From Casimicrobiaceae bacterium (lineage in GTDB: Bacteria; Pseudomonadota; Gammaproteobacteria; Burkholderiales; Casimicrobiaceae): a stretch of DNA of 64,000 bases. The position numbers and the translations under genes are program-made. Below, one piece after another: positions 41,105 to 50,932 of this stretch (positions within the stretch are counted from its first letter, which is position 1; each line of letters opens with the position of its first letter). The notes beneath the pieces were generated by a model. It saw only the letters and a list, made by a program, of their open reading frames with translations. It made no database searches and had not been told where the DNA came from. Where the stretch lies: contig JAPKHK010000005.1 in NCBI GenBank assembly GCA_026646885.1, positions 186,001-250,000 of the forward strand, in the 5' to 3' direction.

Positions 41105-43657
41105 CTATTTGAACTTGTAGTTCACCGAGCCGTAGAAGAAGCGGCCGCGGTTGGTGTAGAGCTCAGCAAAACCCATCTGCGTGTAGGCATTGCTGCTCAC
41201 ATTCTGGATCGAAATCGGCGGCATGCGATCGAGGAAGTTCTTCACCCCGAGGTCGACGCGCAGATTCTTGATGCCCGACCAGCTGACCTGAATGTCACCC
41301 TCTTCATGCTTGCCCACAGTACGGACCGACGCCGGAATCGGCTCTTCACCGCTCGACGGATCGTCGGTGTCGCGGAAGCCCGCGATGGTGCGCCAGGACA
41401 AGCCGACTACCCACGAACCCATTTCCCATTCGGTCTTGAAGTAGTTGCGCCACCGGGGCGTCGCGTAGGTGTCGACGTAGTTGTACCAGGGGTCACTGCT
41501 CGCACCGCGCTGCCGTTGATACAGATAATAGGTCGCAACGTCACGAAGCCCCAGCTTGCCGAGGCTCCCCAGCGAGAGTTTCAACTGCGTATCGACATCG
41601 AAGCCGGAGGCCTCGAAGTAACTGGTGTTTTGCAGGTTGGTATACACCAAGAGCTGACCGTTGGCCGCGCGCCCGGTGCGCCCAGCGAGCAGCGAGGAGA
41701 GAATGGTCGGCGTCGTGATGTTGTCGCGCTTTTCGATCTTGAACCAGTCGAGCATCAGCGAAAGAGGCCCTGCCTCAACTACGCCGCCGATGTTGAAGGT
41801 CTTGCCGATCTCGGGCTTGAGGTTGGGGTTGGAACCGTTCACCTGGTAGGCCGGGATGAAGCAGCCGACCGGCTGGCCAATCGCTTGGCATTCCTCGTCG
41901 CTGGAGATGTTGATCGCGCCCTCTTCCTGCGCCCCAAAGAGCTGCTTAAGCGTCGGCATTTTGAAGCTTTCGCTGTAAGAGGCCCGCAGCAGGAAGGTCT
42001 TGTTGGGCTGCCACCGTGCGGCGACTTTGGGCGAGGTCCGCGAATCGGTGGGGTAATCATCCCAGCGCACCGCACCTTGCACCTCAACGCCCATACCCAG
42101 AGGTATGTTCACTTCGCCGAAGAGGGCTTTGGCGTTGCGGGATGCATTGACCGGTGCCTGCTGGATGCTGCCCACGACCAATCCTTGTTGGGTGAGCTCA
42201 TCAGGCGTATCAACCAGTTCTTCGCGCCACGCCGATACCCCCGCGGCGTAGGCGAAGGGACCGGCTTTCATCTGGAAGAGTTCGCCCGACATCTTGGCGT
42301 CGAAGAAGCTCACTTGTGATTTGCCGACACGTAGCGGGTTGACCTTGAGGCTCTCCACCAGTGCTGGGTCGTTGGTGGACACGGTAGCGTCGAGCAAGCC
42401 CGCCTCCAGGGCGGAATACCACAGGTCATAGTTGTAGTAGTTGCTGTCGCGGTTGGTGACCTTGCTCTTGCCCTGGCCAGCCGCGACGTTGAGATCGATC
42501 GATCCGATCGTGCCCTCCACGCCAAGGATCAGCTCGTCGAGCGTGGACTTGCGGTCGGTCATGCGCGGTCCGCCCTGCATGAAGCGGCCCGTGTACCACT
42601 GCCCAGTGGGCAGAACAAAGAAATCGGGGACCGGGTGGGCGTCGAAGTGGTCCTTGGATTCTCCCATGAACGCTTGCGCGAAACCCTTCCAGTTCGGGCT
42701 GAACTGGAAGCTGCCCACGACCATCGCGCTCCAGCGGTCAGCGCCGTTGTAGGCCGTGAGCAGATCGGTGTTGAAGTCATACCGGCACAGGCCGCCGCTG
42801 AAGTTCTCTGGGGGGCAGGGCTTGACCGTTTCGCCGGTGAAGTTGAAGTCGTCGTCGAGCAGGTTGCCGTAAGGTGAAAAGACGCTGCGGCGGTCCGGTC
42901 CGCCGTAGCGGCGGAAATCGACCGAACTGGAGATGTCCCGGTCCTTGCGCAGTATCGGATCACGCTTGAAGTACTGGAACGAACCGAGCACGTTGAAGCG
43001 GTCTTTGTCCAGTGATCCCCAACCGCCGGTCACGCTCAGGCTCTGTTCCTGACCGTCGCTGCGGCTGGAGGTGCCATAGCCCACCTGCGCTTCGATCCCG
43101 GAGAAATCCTTGCGCGTGATGAAGTTGACCACGCCGGCGACAGCATCAGCACCATAAATGGCTGAACCGCCATCCTTCAGGATTTCCACGCGCTCGAGGG
43201 CACCAATGGGGATCATGTTGATATCGAAAGCAGCGCCCGCGCCCGAAGAGTCATAGAGCGCGTTGACCGGCACGCGCCGGCCATTGAGCAGCACCAACAC
43301 GTTGGTTTCCGACAGGCCGCGCATGCGAATCGTGGCGGTGCCTGATCCGGCGGGACTGTTCGAGGCCAATTCGCCCTGATCGAAAATGTCGATGGTTGGC
43401 AGGGCGCGCATCAGCTCGTTCAAGTTGGTCGCGCCGGTGCGTTCGATTTCCTTACGGGTGATCACCTGGACAGGAGTTGCCGTCTCACCCTCGATGCGCT
43501 TGATGTTGGAGCCGGTCACCTCGATCTTTTCGATCTTGGTGGGTTGCTGGCCGGCTGGCTGCTGAGCCAGAGCGGATGTAACGGCGAATGCGCCCAAGCC
43601 GGCACCGCCCACCGCGTACACGATGGCGGCCGCAAGTGCTTTGCGTCGAAATACCAT
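41105..43657 (-). CDS. TonB-dependent outer-membrane receptor 2
   Basis: 850 aa. Signal peptide begins VFRRKALAAAIVYAVGGAGL and ends at SALAQ. The TonB-box-like KIEKIEVTGSNIKRIEGE precedes a plug with LNELMRALPTIDIFDQG, LVLLNGRRVPVN and VEILKDGGSAIYGADAVAG. The barrel closes with GRFFYGSVNYKFK, almost the same ending as receptor 3. The ATG at 43657 is the first with a proper signal peptide; the frame is open 79 codons upstream without meaning. It has its own terminator, so it is probably transcribed alone. Substrate unknown. Confidence 0.93.
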   Translation of the reverse strand: MVFRRKALAAAIVYAVGGAGLGAFAVTSALAQQPAGQQPTKIEKIEVTGSNIKRIEGETATPVQVITRKEIERTGATNLNELMRALPTIDIFDQGELASNSPAGSGTATIRMRGLSETNVLVLLNGRRVPVNALYDSSGAGAAFDINMIPIGALERVEILKDGGSAIYGADAVAGVVNFITRKDFSGIEAQVGYGTSSRSDGQEQSLSVTGGWGSLDKDRFNVLGSFQYFKRDPILRKDRDISSSVDFRRYGGPDRRSVFSPYGNLLDDDFNFTGETVKPCPPENFSGGLCRYDFNTDLLTAYNGADRWSAMVVGSFQFSPNWKGFAQAFMGESKDHFDAHPVPDFFVLPTGQWYTGRFMQGGPRMTDRKSTLDELILGVEGTIGSIDLNVAAGQGKSKVTNRDSNYYNYDLWYSALEAGLLDATVSTNDPALVESLKVNPLRVGKSQVSFFDAKMSGELFQMKAGPFAYAAGVSAWREELVDTPDELTQQGLVVGSIQQAPVNASRNAKALFGEVNIPLGMGVEVQGAVRWDDYPTDSRTSPKVAARWQPNKTFLLRASYSESFKMPTLKQLFGAQEEGAINISSDEECQAIGQPVGCFIPAYQVNGSNPNLKPEIGKTFNIGGVVEAGPLSLMLDWFKIEKRDNITTPTILSSLLAGRTGRAANGQLLVYTNLQNTSYFEASGFDVDTQLKLSLGSLGKLGLRDVATYYLYQRQRGASSDPWYNYVDTYATPRWRNYFKTEWEMGSWVVGLSWRTIAGFRDTDDPSSGEEPIPASVRTVGKHEEGDIQVSWSGIKNLRVDLGVKNFLDRMPPISIQNVSSNAYTQMGFAELYTNRGRFFYGSVNYKFK

Positions 43658-43782
43658 GAGAAACCCCCTCACTTGAAAAGTTGATATTCCAAATTCTCGT
43701 TCGCGCCGAACTGGCCGCGGGACTCGCCAAATATACGCCTTCCAGCGCCCTTTGGCCAGGCCGAGGCATTGGTCGGCGCACC

Positions 43783-43809
43783 AAAAAAACCGGCGCCCTG
43801 GGCGCCGGC
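43783..43809 (-). terminator. Terminator of TonB receptor 3
   Basis: Minus strand: 8-bp stem CCGGCGCC/GGCGCCGG with CAG loop, then seven T, about 50 bases after the receptor-3 stop. Confidence 0.9.
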
Positions 43810-43860
43810 CGTTGGAACCACAGGGCGGCGCATCTTTCGGGCGCCGCCGTGAACCCACTT

Positions 43861-46629
43861 TTATTTGAACTTGTAATTGATGCTGCCGTACCAAAACCGG
43901 CCGCGCGGGTCAGCCACGGAGTTGGAATAACCCGCAGCATGCGAGCCGTTGCTCGAAGAGTCTACGTAAGGCGGCTCGCGATCGAGCAGGTTGCGCACAC
44001 CCAGCGTCAACTTCATGTTTTTGATGCCGGTATAGCGACCCGAAAGATTGAACGTCGAGTAATCCCCCACACCGTGCTTGGCCTCGCAATCCCCGTAGAA
44101 TGCGCAGGGAATGGTGTTGATGGCAATTTCCGACCAGCCACGCACGAAGCGCTGCTCCAAGGTCACGCCGTAGGGGCCTTGCTCATAGTCCAAGGTGAGG
44201 GTGTGCTGCCAGCGGGGATACGCCGCACCGCCAAAGACGCCCGCCCCGCCTTGCCCTAGATAGCTGGTGTAAGGAGTGTCCTTGCCCTGCTGCGCCTCGA
44301 ATTTGGTCATCAGGGTTCCGGCGAGGGATGCCGTGAACTTGCCAGCTCCGGCATTGAAGCGCGCTACCAGGTCGAGGTCGAGGCCCGCCGTCTTGACTCC
44401 GCCGAGGTTCTCCAGCGGCTGCGCGATGTACAGCAGGAAGCCTGCCGGATCGCGGAGCACGCGGGTGGGGGAGTAGAAGGCATAGAGCGAGTCATCGGTC
44501 AAAATGTCCTGGCCGTTGACCGAGCCGATGGTGTCGCTCTTCTTGATGTCCCAATAGTCCATGGAGACCGACATCTGCGGCGTGGGTTCGAGAACGAATC
44601 CGACGGTGAACTGCTTGGACTTCTCCGGCTTGAGGTTGGGATTGGACATGTTCCGCACGGTGAACTGCGTGAAGCAGCGCGGATCTTCCTCGAATCCCGG
44701 CGGGCAGCCCGGATCGAACACGTTGTCTGGCGTGTTGGTTTCGGCATCCGGGCTCTTTGCGTCCCACAAGGAAGGTGCGCGGAATCCGGTTCCCGCCGAG
44801 GCCCGGAAGAGCATGCTCTTAGCCGGTTGCCAGCGCAGCGACGCCCGCGGACTCACCTTGGATCCAAAGTCGGTGTAGTGGTCACCCCGCGCCGCGACTT
44901 GCGCTTCCCAACCCTTGGCGAAGGGAATGGAAAACTCGCCGTAAAGGGCCGTAACCGTCCGACTGGCGTTGACCGTGGGCACCGTACCCTCACCACCGAC
45001 GTGGAAACCCGCCGAGTAGTCGGGGTTGGTGGGATGATCGTTGATCTTCTCGCTGCGGACGTTGGCCCCGACCGCAACGGCGAGGGGGCCGCCGCCCATG
45101 GCCATGAGTTCGCGGCTCATCTTGCCGTCCCACTGCAGGGTCTTGCCCTTGGACTTGCGCATTTCGCCGCGCATTTCCGCGGCACGCAGCGCCGCTTCGC
45201 CCTCGGCGTCGACCGGCCCGAAGGGATTGATGAGTCCGGCCTCGAAGGCATCGAGCAGCCGGTTCTCATGGAAAAAGCCGGTGTAGTTGAGGGTAGCGTC
45301 GTTTTGTGCCCAGCTCACCGCAGTTTCGTAATCCCAGCCCGCGATCAAACCCTTGAGCCCGCCGACGACGCGGGTCTGAATGGCCTCTACGTCGCTGATG
45401 CGGTTACCGCCGGGCTCAGCACGCCAGGCGAAGTCGGCAAAACCGGGCACGCCGGTGTCGAAGGGGTCATAGCCCAAGCTGACCAGAAGATCGACTGGGT
45501 AATGACGGCCGTTGGTGGGATAGAGGACCGCGCGCCGCGTACCCGTCGCCGGGTCAATGCGAGTCAAGTCGCTCGACAGCGGTGTGGGTGCAATGCGACC
45601 AATGCTATGCGCACGCGAAATCGTGCCTTCGACGAAGAGCTGATGATCCTTCCCCAAGTTCCATGTGGCGCGGGCAAAAGCGTCCCACTTGCGCTGGTCC
45701 GGCAAGTTGTCGAGGTAAGCCGCATAACGGCCTCGGCAACGCATCAAGGGGTCACCCGAGGGCGTTGTGCCCGAAGTCTGAATGGTGGTGAAGGTCGGGT
45801 TGCAGTCCCCGGTGTAGGCGCCTGGGCTGATGCCGAACTCCATCAGCCGGCCAGGAAAGCCGCGGTAGGACGTGAGTGGGAACGGATCGGCCAATTCTCT
45901 TTCACCCCGCTCATAGAGCTTCTGATCCACGGCCTTGAGGCGCAAGTTGTTCTGCCAGCCAAAGCTCACCAGCACGTTGAAATTGTCTTTGGCGAGATCG
46001 CCCATGCCCCACACCGCATTGGCTCCGCGTTCGCCGCCGCCGATGCTGGCTTCGGTGTCGCCATAGCGCAAGGACACTTCGGCGCCCTGGTAATCGGAGC
46101 GAGTAATGAAGTTGATTACGCCGCCGATCGCGTCGGAGCCATACACCGCGGACGCGCCGTCGCGCAAGACTTCAACGCGTTCAATGGCGGAGAAGGGAAT
46201 CGAATTGAGGTCGACCGATACCGTGCCGCCGATGCTGCCGAAGGCATGATTCGAAACCCGCCGGCCGTTGAGCAGCACCAAGGTCGAATTGGCGCCCAGA
46301 CCGCGCAGGTTGGCGAAAGACTGCGCGTAGCCGGCACCCTGGGTGGTGTCGGAGAACATGCTGGTGCTGGCAGAAATGCGTCGAAGCACATCTTCGGTAT
46401 TGACCGCCCCCATCTTTTCGATGTCTTGCCGGGTAATCACGGTCACGGGAAGAGCAGTTTCCCCTTCGATGCGCTTGATATTGGAACCCGTCACTTCGAT
46501 CTTTTCGATCTTGGCCGGCTTCTGTTCGCCTGCTTGGGCGTAAGCGCCCGTGGCCAGAACGAACCCGGCTCCACCGACACCGAGCGCGCATAGCACGGCG
46601 GTGGTAAGGGCTTTGCGTTCGAATTTCAT
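43861..46629 (-). CDS. TonB-dependent outer-membrane receptor 3
   Basis: 922 aa. Signal peptide (FERKALTTAVLCALGVGG through GAYAQ), TonB-box-like KIEKIEVTGSNIKRIEGE, and plug with TEDVLRRISASTSMFSD, ANSTLVLLNGRR and VEVLRDGASAVYGSDAI. The barrel contains several short Cys-bearing loops (GDCNPTF, CPPGFEEDPRCF, CAFYGDCEAK) likely to form disulfides outside the cell, and ends GRFWYGSINYKFK. AAAGGAGG lies ahead of the ATG at 46629. It is the most upstream of the three receptors. Substrate not deducible. Confidence 0.93.
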   Translation of the reverse strand: MKFERKALTTAVLCALGVGGAGFVLATGAYAQAGEQKPAKIEKIEVTGSNIKRIEGETALPVTVITRQDIEKMGAVNTEDVLRRISASTSMFSDTTQGAGYAQSFANLRGLGANSTLVLLNGRRVSNHAFGSIGGTVSVDLNSIPFSAIERVEVLRDGASAVYGSDAIGGVINFITRSDYQGAEVSLRYGDTEASIGGGERGANAVWGMGDLAKDNFNVLVSFGWQNNLRLKAVDQKLYERGERELADPFPLTSYRGFPGRLMEFGISPGAYTGDCNPTFTTIQTSGTTPSGDPLMRCRGRYAAYLDNLPDQRKWDAFARATWNLGKDHQLFVEGTISRAHSIGRIAPTPLSSDLTRIDPATGTRRAVLYPTNGRHYPVDLLVSLGYDPFDTGVPGFADFAWRAEPGGNRISDVEAIQTRVVGGLKGLIAGWDYETAVSWAQNDATLNYTGFFHENRLLDAFEAGLINPFGPVDAEGEAALRAAEMRGEMRKSKGKTLQWDGKMSRELMAMGGGPLAVAVGANVRSEKINDHPTNPDYSAGFHVGGEGTVPTVNASRTVTALYGEFSIPFAKGWEAQVAARGDHYTDFGSKVSPRASLRWQPAKSMLFRASAGTGFRAPSLWDAKSPDAETNTPDNVFDPGCPPGFEEDPRCFTQFTVRNMSNPNLKPEKSKQFTVGFVLEPTPQMSVSMDYWDIKKSDTIGSVNGQDILTDDSLYAFYSPTRVLRDPAGFLLYIAQPLENLGGVKTAGLDLDLVARFNAGAGKFTASLAGTLMTKFEAQQGKDTPYTSYLGQGGAGVFGGAAYPRWQHTLTLDYEQGPYGVTLEQRFVRGWSEIAINTIPCAFYGDCEAKHGVGDYSTFNLSGRYTGIKNMKLTLGVRNLLDREPPYVDSSSNGSHAAGYSNSVADPRGRFWYGSINYKFK

Positions 46630-46784
46630 TGAACAACCTCCTTTAGTAGCGTTCTTTGGGGCTGCCCGAGTTTTTGACCCGAGTTTACCCGTGCCTAAGA
46701 CGATACAATACTGAACAAGGCAATTCCATCAATCGTCACAATTCCGCCACAAAGCTGCGCCGAGCTGTTGCAAATGTGCCAAAC

Positions 46785-47291
46785 ATGTTGATTCGTAAAG
46801 CGCTCCCAACTGATCGCGAGGCCATTGTCGCCATCTACAATGAGTCCATTGCTGGCCGGCTGGCCACTGCCGACCTCGAACCGGTGACCGTAGAGAGCCG
46901 CCAGGCCTGGTTTGCCGAACATGCTGCACCGCAGCGTCCACTTTGGGTGGCGGAGCGCGATGGCGCCGCGGCCGGCTGGCTCGGCTTGCGCAGTTTCTAC
47001 GGGCGCCCGGCATACCGCCATACCGTCGAAGTCGCCGTGTATGTGGGCAACGCCTGGCACGGTCAGGGCATCGCCCGAGCGCTCTTGGCGCATGCCCTCG
47101 CGCAAGCGCCCCAGCTCGAGATCGAGACCGCGCTCGCCTTCATTTTCGGGCATAACCAGCCGAGTATCGCCCTGTTCGAGCGCTTTGACTTTCTTCGCTG
47201 GGGCCATCTGCCTCGGGTTGCAGTGCTCGATGGCATCGAACGCGACTTGATGATCTACGGCCGCCGCCTCAACCCAGGAGCACACCCGTGA
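46785..47291 (+). CDS. GNAT N-acetyltransferase, phosphinothricin-acetyltransferase-like
   Basis: 168 aa. The N-terminus LIRKALPTDREAIVAIYNESI and EVAVYVGNAWHGQGIARALL contain the acetyl-CoA binding pattern (QGIARALL as Q/RxxGxG/A). FEIFGHNQPSIALFERFDFLRWGHLPRVA-like sequence resembles the PAT/Bar subfamily, which acetylates glutamate analogues or methionine sulfone. The true substrate is not known. ATG 46785 starts directly at the domain; an earlier in-frame start at 46656 is unlikely. Its stop overlaps the next GNAT by 4 bases (GTGA). Confidence 0.85.
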   Translation: MLIRKALPTDREAIVAIYNESIAGRLATADLEPVTVESRQAWFAEHAAPQRPLWVAERDGAAAGWLGLRSFYGRPAYRHTVEVAVYVGNAWHGQGIARALLAHALAQAPQLEIETALAFIFGHNQPSIALFERFDFLRWGHLPRVAVLDGIERDLMIYGRRLNPGAHP

Positions 47292-47776
47292 GCGAACCGC
47301 AATTCACCATCGCCGCCGCCGTAGAAGACGACGTTCCGGCGATCCATGCCATGGTTTGTGAACTGGCGGACTACGAAAAGCTCAGCCACTTGTGCGTGAG
47401 CAGCGCCGCAGATATCACTCAGGCGCTCTTCGGTCCGCAGCGCAGTGTGGAAGTGCTCATGGGCAAAGAGCATGGACAGCCTGTCGCCTTTGCCTTGTTC
47501 TTTCACAACTACTCCACTTTTCTTGGCAAGCGCGGCTTATACCTCGAAGACCTCTTCGTGCGGCCGCCCTACCGGCGCCGGGGCTACGCGCGCAGGCTCT
47601 TGGCGCATCTGGCTGCCCTCGCGGTAGAGCGCAATTGCGGGCGCTTCGAATGGACGGTTCTAGATTGGAATGCGCCGGCGATCGACTTCTATCAAAGCCT
47701 CGGCGCCGACGTGCTGCCCGACTGGCGCATTGCCCGAATGACCGGAACGGCGATCAGGAGGCTCGCCGATGCCTGA
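47288..47776 (+). CDS. GNAT N-acetyltransferase, diamine/thialysine acetyltransferase-like
   Basis: 162 aa starting at a GTG that overlaps the upstream GNAT stop. The sequence FTIAAAVEDDVPAIHAMVCELADYEKL and the acetyl-CoA loop VRPPYRRRGYARRLLAHL, followed by CGRFEWTVLDWNAPAIDFYQSLGA, closely follow the spermidine/thialysine acetyltransferase group. Probable targets are small amines, but this is by family only. The two GNAT genes form a coupled pair and converge with the TrpB gene across a terminator. Confidence 0.85.
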   Translation: MSEPQFTIAAAVEDDVPAIHAMVCELADYEKLSHLCVSSAADITQALFGPQRSVEVLMGKEHGQPVAFALFFHNYSTFLGKRGLYLEDLFVRPPYRRRGYARRLLAHLAALAVERNCGRFEWTVLDWNAPAIDFYQSLGADVLPDWRIARMTGTAIRRLADA

Positions 47777-47812
47777 TCGTGCCAGGGTAGGTTAGATGCC
47801 TCGCCGGACCCC

Positions 47813-47846
47813 GAAATGAAAACGGGGCGGACCCCGCGTCCGCCCC
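47813..47846 (-). terminator. Terminator of the TrpB2 gene
   Basis: Minus strand: 9-bp stem GGGGCGGAC/GTCCGCCCC with a 5-base loop, then GTTTTCATTT. Confidence 0.75.
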
Positions 47847-47875
47847 GCTGGCCTGCTGCTCGGTCGCGCTTTGCT

Positions 47876-49234
47876 TCAGACCACCGGCAGCGCCGCCAGG
47901 GATTTGTCCAACGCGTTCTGGTCGTAGGCCTGATCCTTGAGCTTGCCCTCGAAGTAGTCGATGTAGGCCTGCATATCGAAATGACCGTGGCCGGAGAGAT
48001 TGAAGAGAATCGCCTTGGAAGTGCCCGACTCGCGGCACTTCAGCGCTTCATCCACGGCGGCGCGCACGGCATGGCTGGACTCCGGCGCCGGCACGATGCC
48101 TTCGGCCCGAGCAAACTGCACCGCCGCTTCGAAGCAGGGGATCTGGTTATAGGCGCGCGCTTCGAGTAGGCCCAACTCCTTGCAATGCGATACCAGCGGC
48201 GACATGCCGTGATAGCGCAAACCGCCGGCGTGCAAGCCCGAGGGCATGAAGCTCGAACCCAGAGTATGCATTTTCGCCAGCGGCGTCATGCCGCCGGTGT
48301 CGCCAAAGTCGTAGGCATACTTGCCGCGCGTGAGCGAGGGGCAAGCCGCCGGCTCTACGGCGATCACCTGCACCTTGCGGCCGCCGCGCAGCTGCAAGCC
48401 GATGAAGGGGAAAGCGATACCGGCGAAGTTCGAACCGCCGCCGGCGCAGCCGATCACGACATCGGGATAATCATTGGCCATCCCCATTTGCTCGATGGCT
48501 TCGAGCCCGATCACCGATTGATGGAGCAGCACGTGATTGAGAACCGAACCCAACGCATACTTGACATCGTCGTGCGTCGCCGCGACTTCGACGGCTTCTG
48601 AAATGGCGATGCCCAGGCTACCCAGGGAATTGGGGTCGGCCGCCAGGACCGAACGGCCATAGTTGGTTTCCATCGACGGGCTGGCCACACACCGCGCTCC
48701 GTAGGTTTCCATGAGCGCGCGACGATAAGGCTTCTGATCGTAAGAAACCCGCACCATGAAGACCTGCACTTCGATGCCGAACAGAGCCCCGGCGAAGGAG
48801 AGCGATGAGCCCCACTGTCCCGCGCCCGTTTCGGTACTGATGCGCTTGATGCCCGCTTCCTTGTTGTAGAAAGCCTGCGCCACCGCAGTGTTGGGTTTGT
48901 GGCTGCCCGCCGGGCTGACGCCTTCGTACTTGTAATAAATGCGGGCCGGCGTTTGCAGCGCCTGTTCCAGGCGCCGCGCGCGGAACAGGGGACTGGGGCG
49001 CCATTGCCGATAGATCTTGCGCACCGGCTCGGGGATTTCGATTTCCCGCTCGGTGCTGACCTCCTGCATGATCAGCGCCATCGGAAACAATGGCGCCAGA
49101 TCGTCAGGACCGACCGGCTGCTTGGTGCCTGGGTGCAACACCGCCGGGGGCGGCGAGGGCAAATCGGCGGCGATGTTGTACCAGAATTTCGGAAGATGGC
49201 TCTCGTCGAGCAAATACTTGACTGTCTCACTCAT
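47876..49234 (-). CDS. TrpB2-type tryptophan synthase beta subunit
   Basis: 452 aa PLP enzyme. Its long N-terminal extension (about 90 residues), the motif [15 protein letters not shown] and the PLP-lysine segment [14 protein letters not shown] are marks of TrpB2 rather than TrpB1. [19 protein letters not shown] and the phosphate loop [11 protein letters not shown] are complete. TrpB2 enzymes join indole and serine to tryptophan, usually without TrpA, and may salvage indole. No other trp gene is nearby. I chose ATG 49234 ([20 protein letters not shown]) as the family start. Confidence 0.92.
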   Translation of the reverse strand: MSETVKYLLDESHLPKFWYNIAADLPSPPPAVLHPGTKQPVGPDDLAPLFPMALIMQEVSTEREIEIPEPVRKIYRQWRPSPLFRARRLEQALQTPARIYYKYEGVSPAGSHKPNTAVAQAFYNKEAGIKRISTETGAGQWGSSLSFAGALFGIEVQVFMVRVSYDQKPYRRALMETYGARCVASPSMETNYGRSVLAADPNSLGSLGIAISEAVEVAATHDDVKYALGSVLNHVLLHQSVIGLEAIEQMGMANDYPDVVIGCAGGGSNFAGIAFPFIGLQLRGGRKVQVIAVEPAACPSLTRGKYAYDFGDTGGMTPLAKMHTLGSSFMPSGLHAGGLRYHGMSPLVSHCKELGLLEARAYNQIPCFEAAVQFARAEGIVPAPESSHAVRAAVDEALKCRESGTSKAILFNLSGHGHFDMQAYIDYFEGKLKDQAYDQNALDKSLAALPVV

Positions 49235-49340
49235 CGGACTGACTCCCCTACGCAAGAAAAACCCCGCGCCCGCAGTTTCCCATAGTCCGAACGCCTTGCA
49301 AAGCCTGATCGTTTGCGCAGCGCACAATGCCGCCCGCGCC

Positions 49341-50501
49341 TCACGCCAAGGCGCGCGCCGCGCCAATGGCCTCGACCAACTCCGACTCCGCCGCCGCCGC
49401 ATGCCGTGCGATGGTTTCGCTGATGCCAGCGATGGCGTCCCCGGCACTCAAAGCCTCGAGCATCATGCGCAACTTGTTCTGCCGCTGCCGCGGGTCGACC
49501 AGGGCTTCGGCGAACAGATAAAACGGCGATGCGCCATACATGTGGTGAAATATTTCCTTCTTCTTGTCGCTGACCGTGCGCGTGGGCAACTCGGCGCCGG
49601 ACCCGATGCACACCACCGGAACACCGGCGCGCCAAGCGAGTATCGAAAGGTGATAGGTATCGGTGATCACCAGGTTTGCGCCCAGCAAGCCGGCCAGAAG
49701 CTCAGGATAAGGCGGGTCTTGGGGCATTGCGCAATCGAGCTCGGGAATTCGATCGCGGAACTGACGAAAATACTCCGGCTTGGCATGCAGCCACGAGAGC
49801 CAGCGCGGCCGCAAGCCGGCGCCTTGGCACAACTGGCGAGTGAAGTCCAAGACCTGCGCGTGATGCATCGTCGTGCGTCCGAAATGCACAGCGGCATAGG
49901 GACCGGCCGGGCTAGCGGCGGCGCGGGCCACATCTTCGAGATCACCGCGGCTCAGAAGCAGCGCGCAGTCGACGCCCAAGTGGCTGCGCGCATAGTCCCC
50001 CCGAAAATGCGCCACGCGCAACGCTGAGAGTGCATCACGCATCCACACGCCGCGGCAGCCGCGCAGGAAGCGAGCCAGATCGTCCTCGTAGCCGGAATCG
50101 ATCGCACGGATCAGGGCATGATCACCCAGCAGGGTCGTGCCAAAACTCAGGGTCTTCGCCAGCGTCTCCGGCGTGGCCTGGCTAAGCAGCAGATACTTGC
50201 GCACCAGGCTCGCACGCTCACGCTCGTTCCAGCCTTCGGTCGCGGCCCGAAAGCGGGCGTCCTCCTTGATCTCCGGGAGCACATCGAAGACATGGTAGTT
50301 CCACGCGTGCAGGAAATCTCCCCAGAAGAGTACACGGTCGCCCGCAAGTGCTTCCTCGAAGCGCTCCAGAAGACAAGCAAAGCGCACCCCGCTCGCGCCC
50401 AGCGCGACCTCCTTCTGCTCTTCGAGGCAGTATCTCCGAATCTCGAGATTCAAACCGTGGCGGGTGACCAGGCGTTCGAAGGCGAGTTCCACGCTGAGCA
50501 T
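49341..50501 (-). CDS. Polysaccharide pyruvyl transferase-family protein
   Basis: 386 aa from the ATG at 50501. The sequence has a Rossmann-like two-domain layout: [91 protein letters not shown]. The last segment matches the CsaB/polysaccharide pyruvyl transferase signature. The first strand ([12 protein letters not shown]) starts before this ATG, so the real start may be a CTG at 50561 that overlaps the upstream stop as CTGA. No polysaccharide cluster is near, so the acceptor is unknown. Confidence 0.72.
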   Translation of the reverse strand: MLSVELAFERLVTRHGLNLEIRRYCLEEQKEVALGASGVRFACLLERFEEALAGDRVLFWGDFLHAWNYHVFDVLPEIKEDARFRAATEGWNERERASLVRKYLLLSQATPETLAKTLSFGTTLLGDHALIRAIDSGYEDDLARFLRGCRGVWMRDALSALRVAHFRGDYARSHLGVDCALLLSRGDLEDVARAAASPAGPYAAVHFGRTTMHHAQVLDFTRQLCQGAGLRPRWLSWLHAKPEYFRQFRDRIPELDCAMPQDPPYPELLAGLLGANLVITDTYHLSILAWRAGVPVVCIGSGAELPTRTVSDKKKEIFHHMYGASPFYLFAEALVDPRQRQNKLRMMLEALSAGDAIAGISETIARHAAAAESELVEAIGAARALA

Positions 50502-50557
50502 CCCCGGGTTGAGGATGCGCGGCTTGGCGCTGATCAGGCTGAGCGAACGCGGCGTGC

Positions 50558-50902
50558 TCAGTTCCCGCCGCTCCGCATCTGCGCCCAATGCGGCATGACC
50601 AAGAGGGCATAAATCGCCGGCACGCCGTAGGCCACCACCTGTCCGAGCCAGCCGTTCACCCACTGCGGGCCGATACCGGTCATCATCATCACACCCGTGC
50701 CAAAACCGGCGAAGAACGCGATCGGCCCCCAGGTGCGCATCAGCCACAAGCCCATCGCCGAAGCGACGGTCGCCAGCGCCGCGATGATCCATAGCGCGGC
50801 GGCGGCAAGGTCAACTGGTCCGAGCAAAAACAATAGGCCCAGTTGAATGACGCCAAGCACGCCGACGGCATAACAGAGCAGTGTGATGGATTGGGGGCGC
50901 AT
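50558..50902 (-). CDS. Small four-helix membrane protein, hypothetical
   Basis: 114 aa with four hydrophobic segments (SITLLCYAVGVLGVIQLGLLF, AAALWIIAALATVASAMGLWL, IAFFAGFGTGVMMMTGIG, LGQVVAYGVPAIYALLVM). No family recognised. Its stop lies next to the pyruvyl-transferase-like gene on the same strand, with a possible CTGA coupling, so it may support that protein at the membrane. ATG at 50902 leads straight into TM1. Confidence 0.68.
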   Translation of the reverse strand: MRPQSITLLCYAVGVLGVIQLGLLFLLGPVDLAAAALWIIAALATVASAMGLWLMRTWGPIAFFAGFGTGVMMMTGIGPQWVNGWLGQVVAYGVPAIYALLVMPHWAQMRSGGN

Positions 50903-50932
50903 GAGGGTCGAGTCACTTCCAGAGCGTCTATT

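Noticed and set aside
44827..46593. 588-codon plus-strand frame opposite TonB receptor 3
   Set aside because: Long only because of GC-rich codon structure on the coding strand; translation has no recognisable fold.
35741..46629. Lasso-peptide locus suggested by an S9 peptidase next to TonB receptors
   Set aside because: No precursor peptide, B-type protease, or asparagine-synthetase-like cyclase gene is visible in or around the island.
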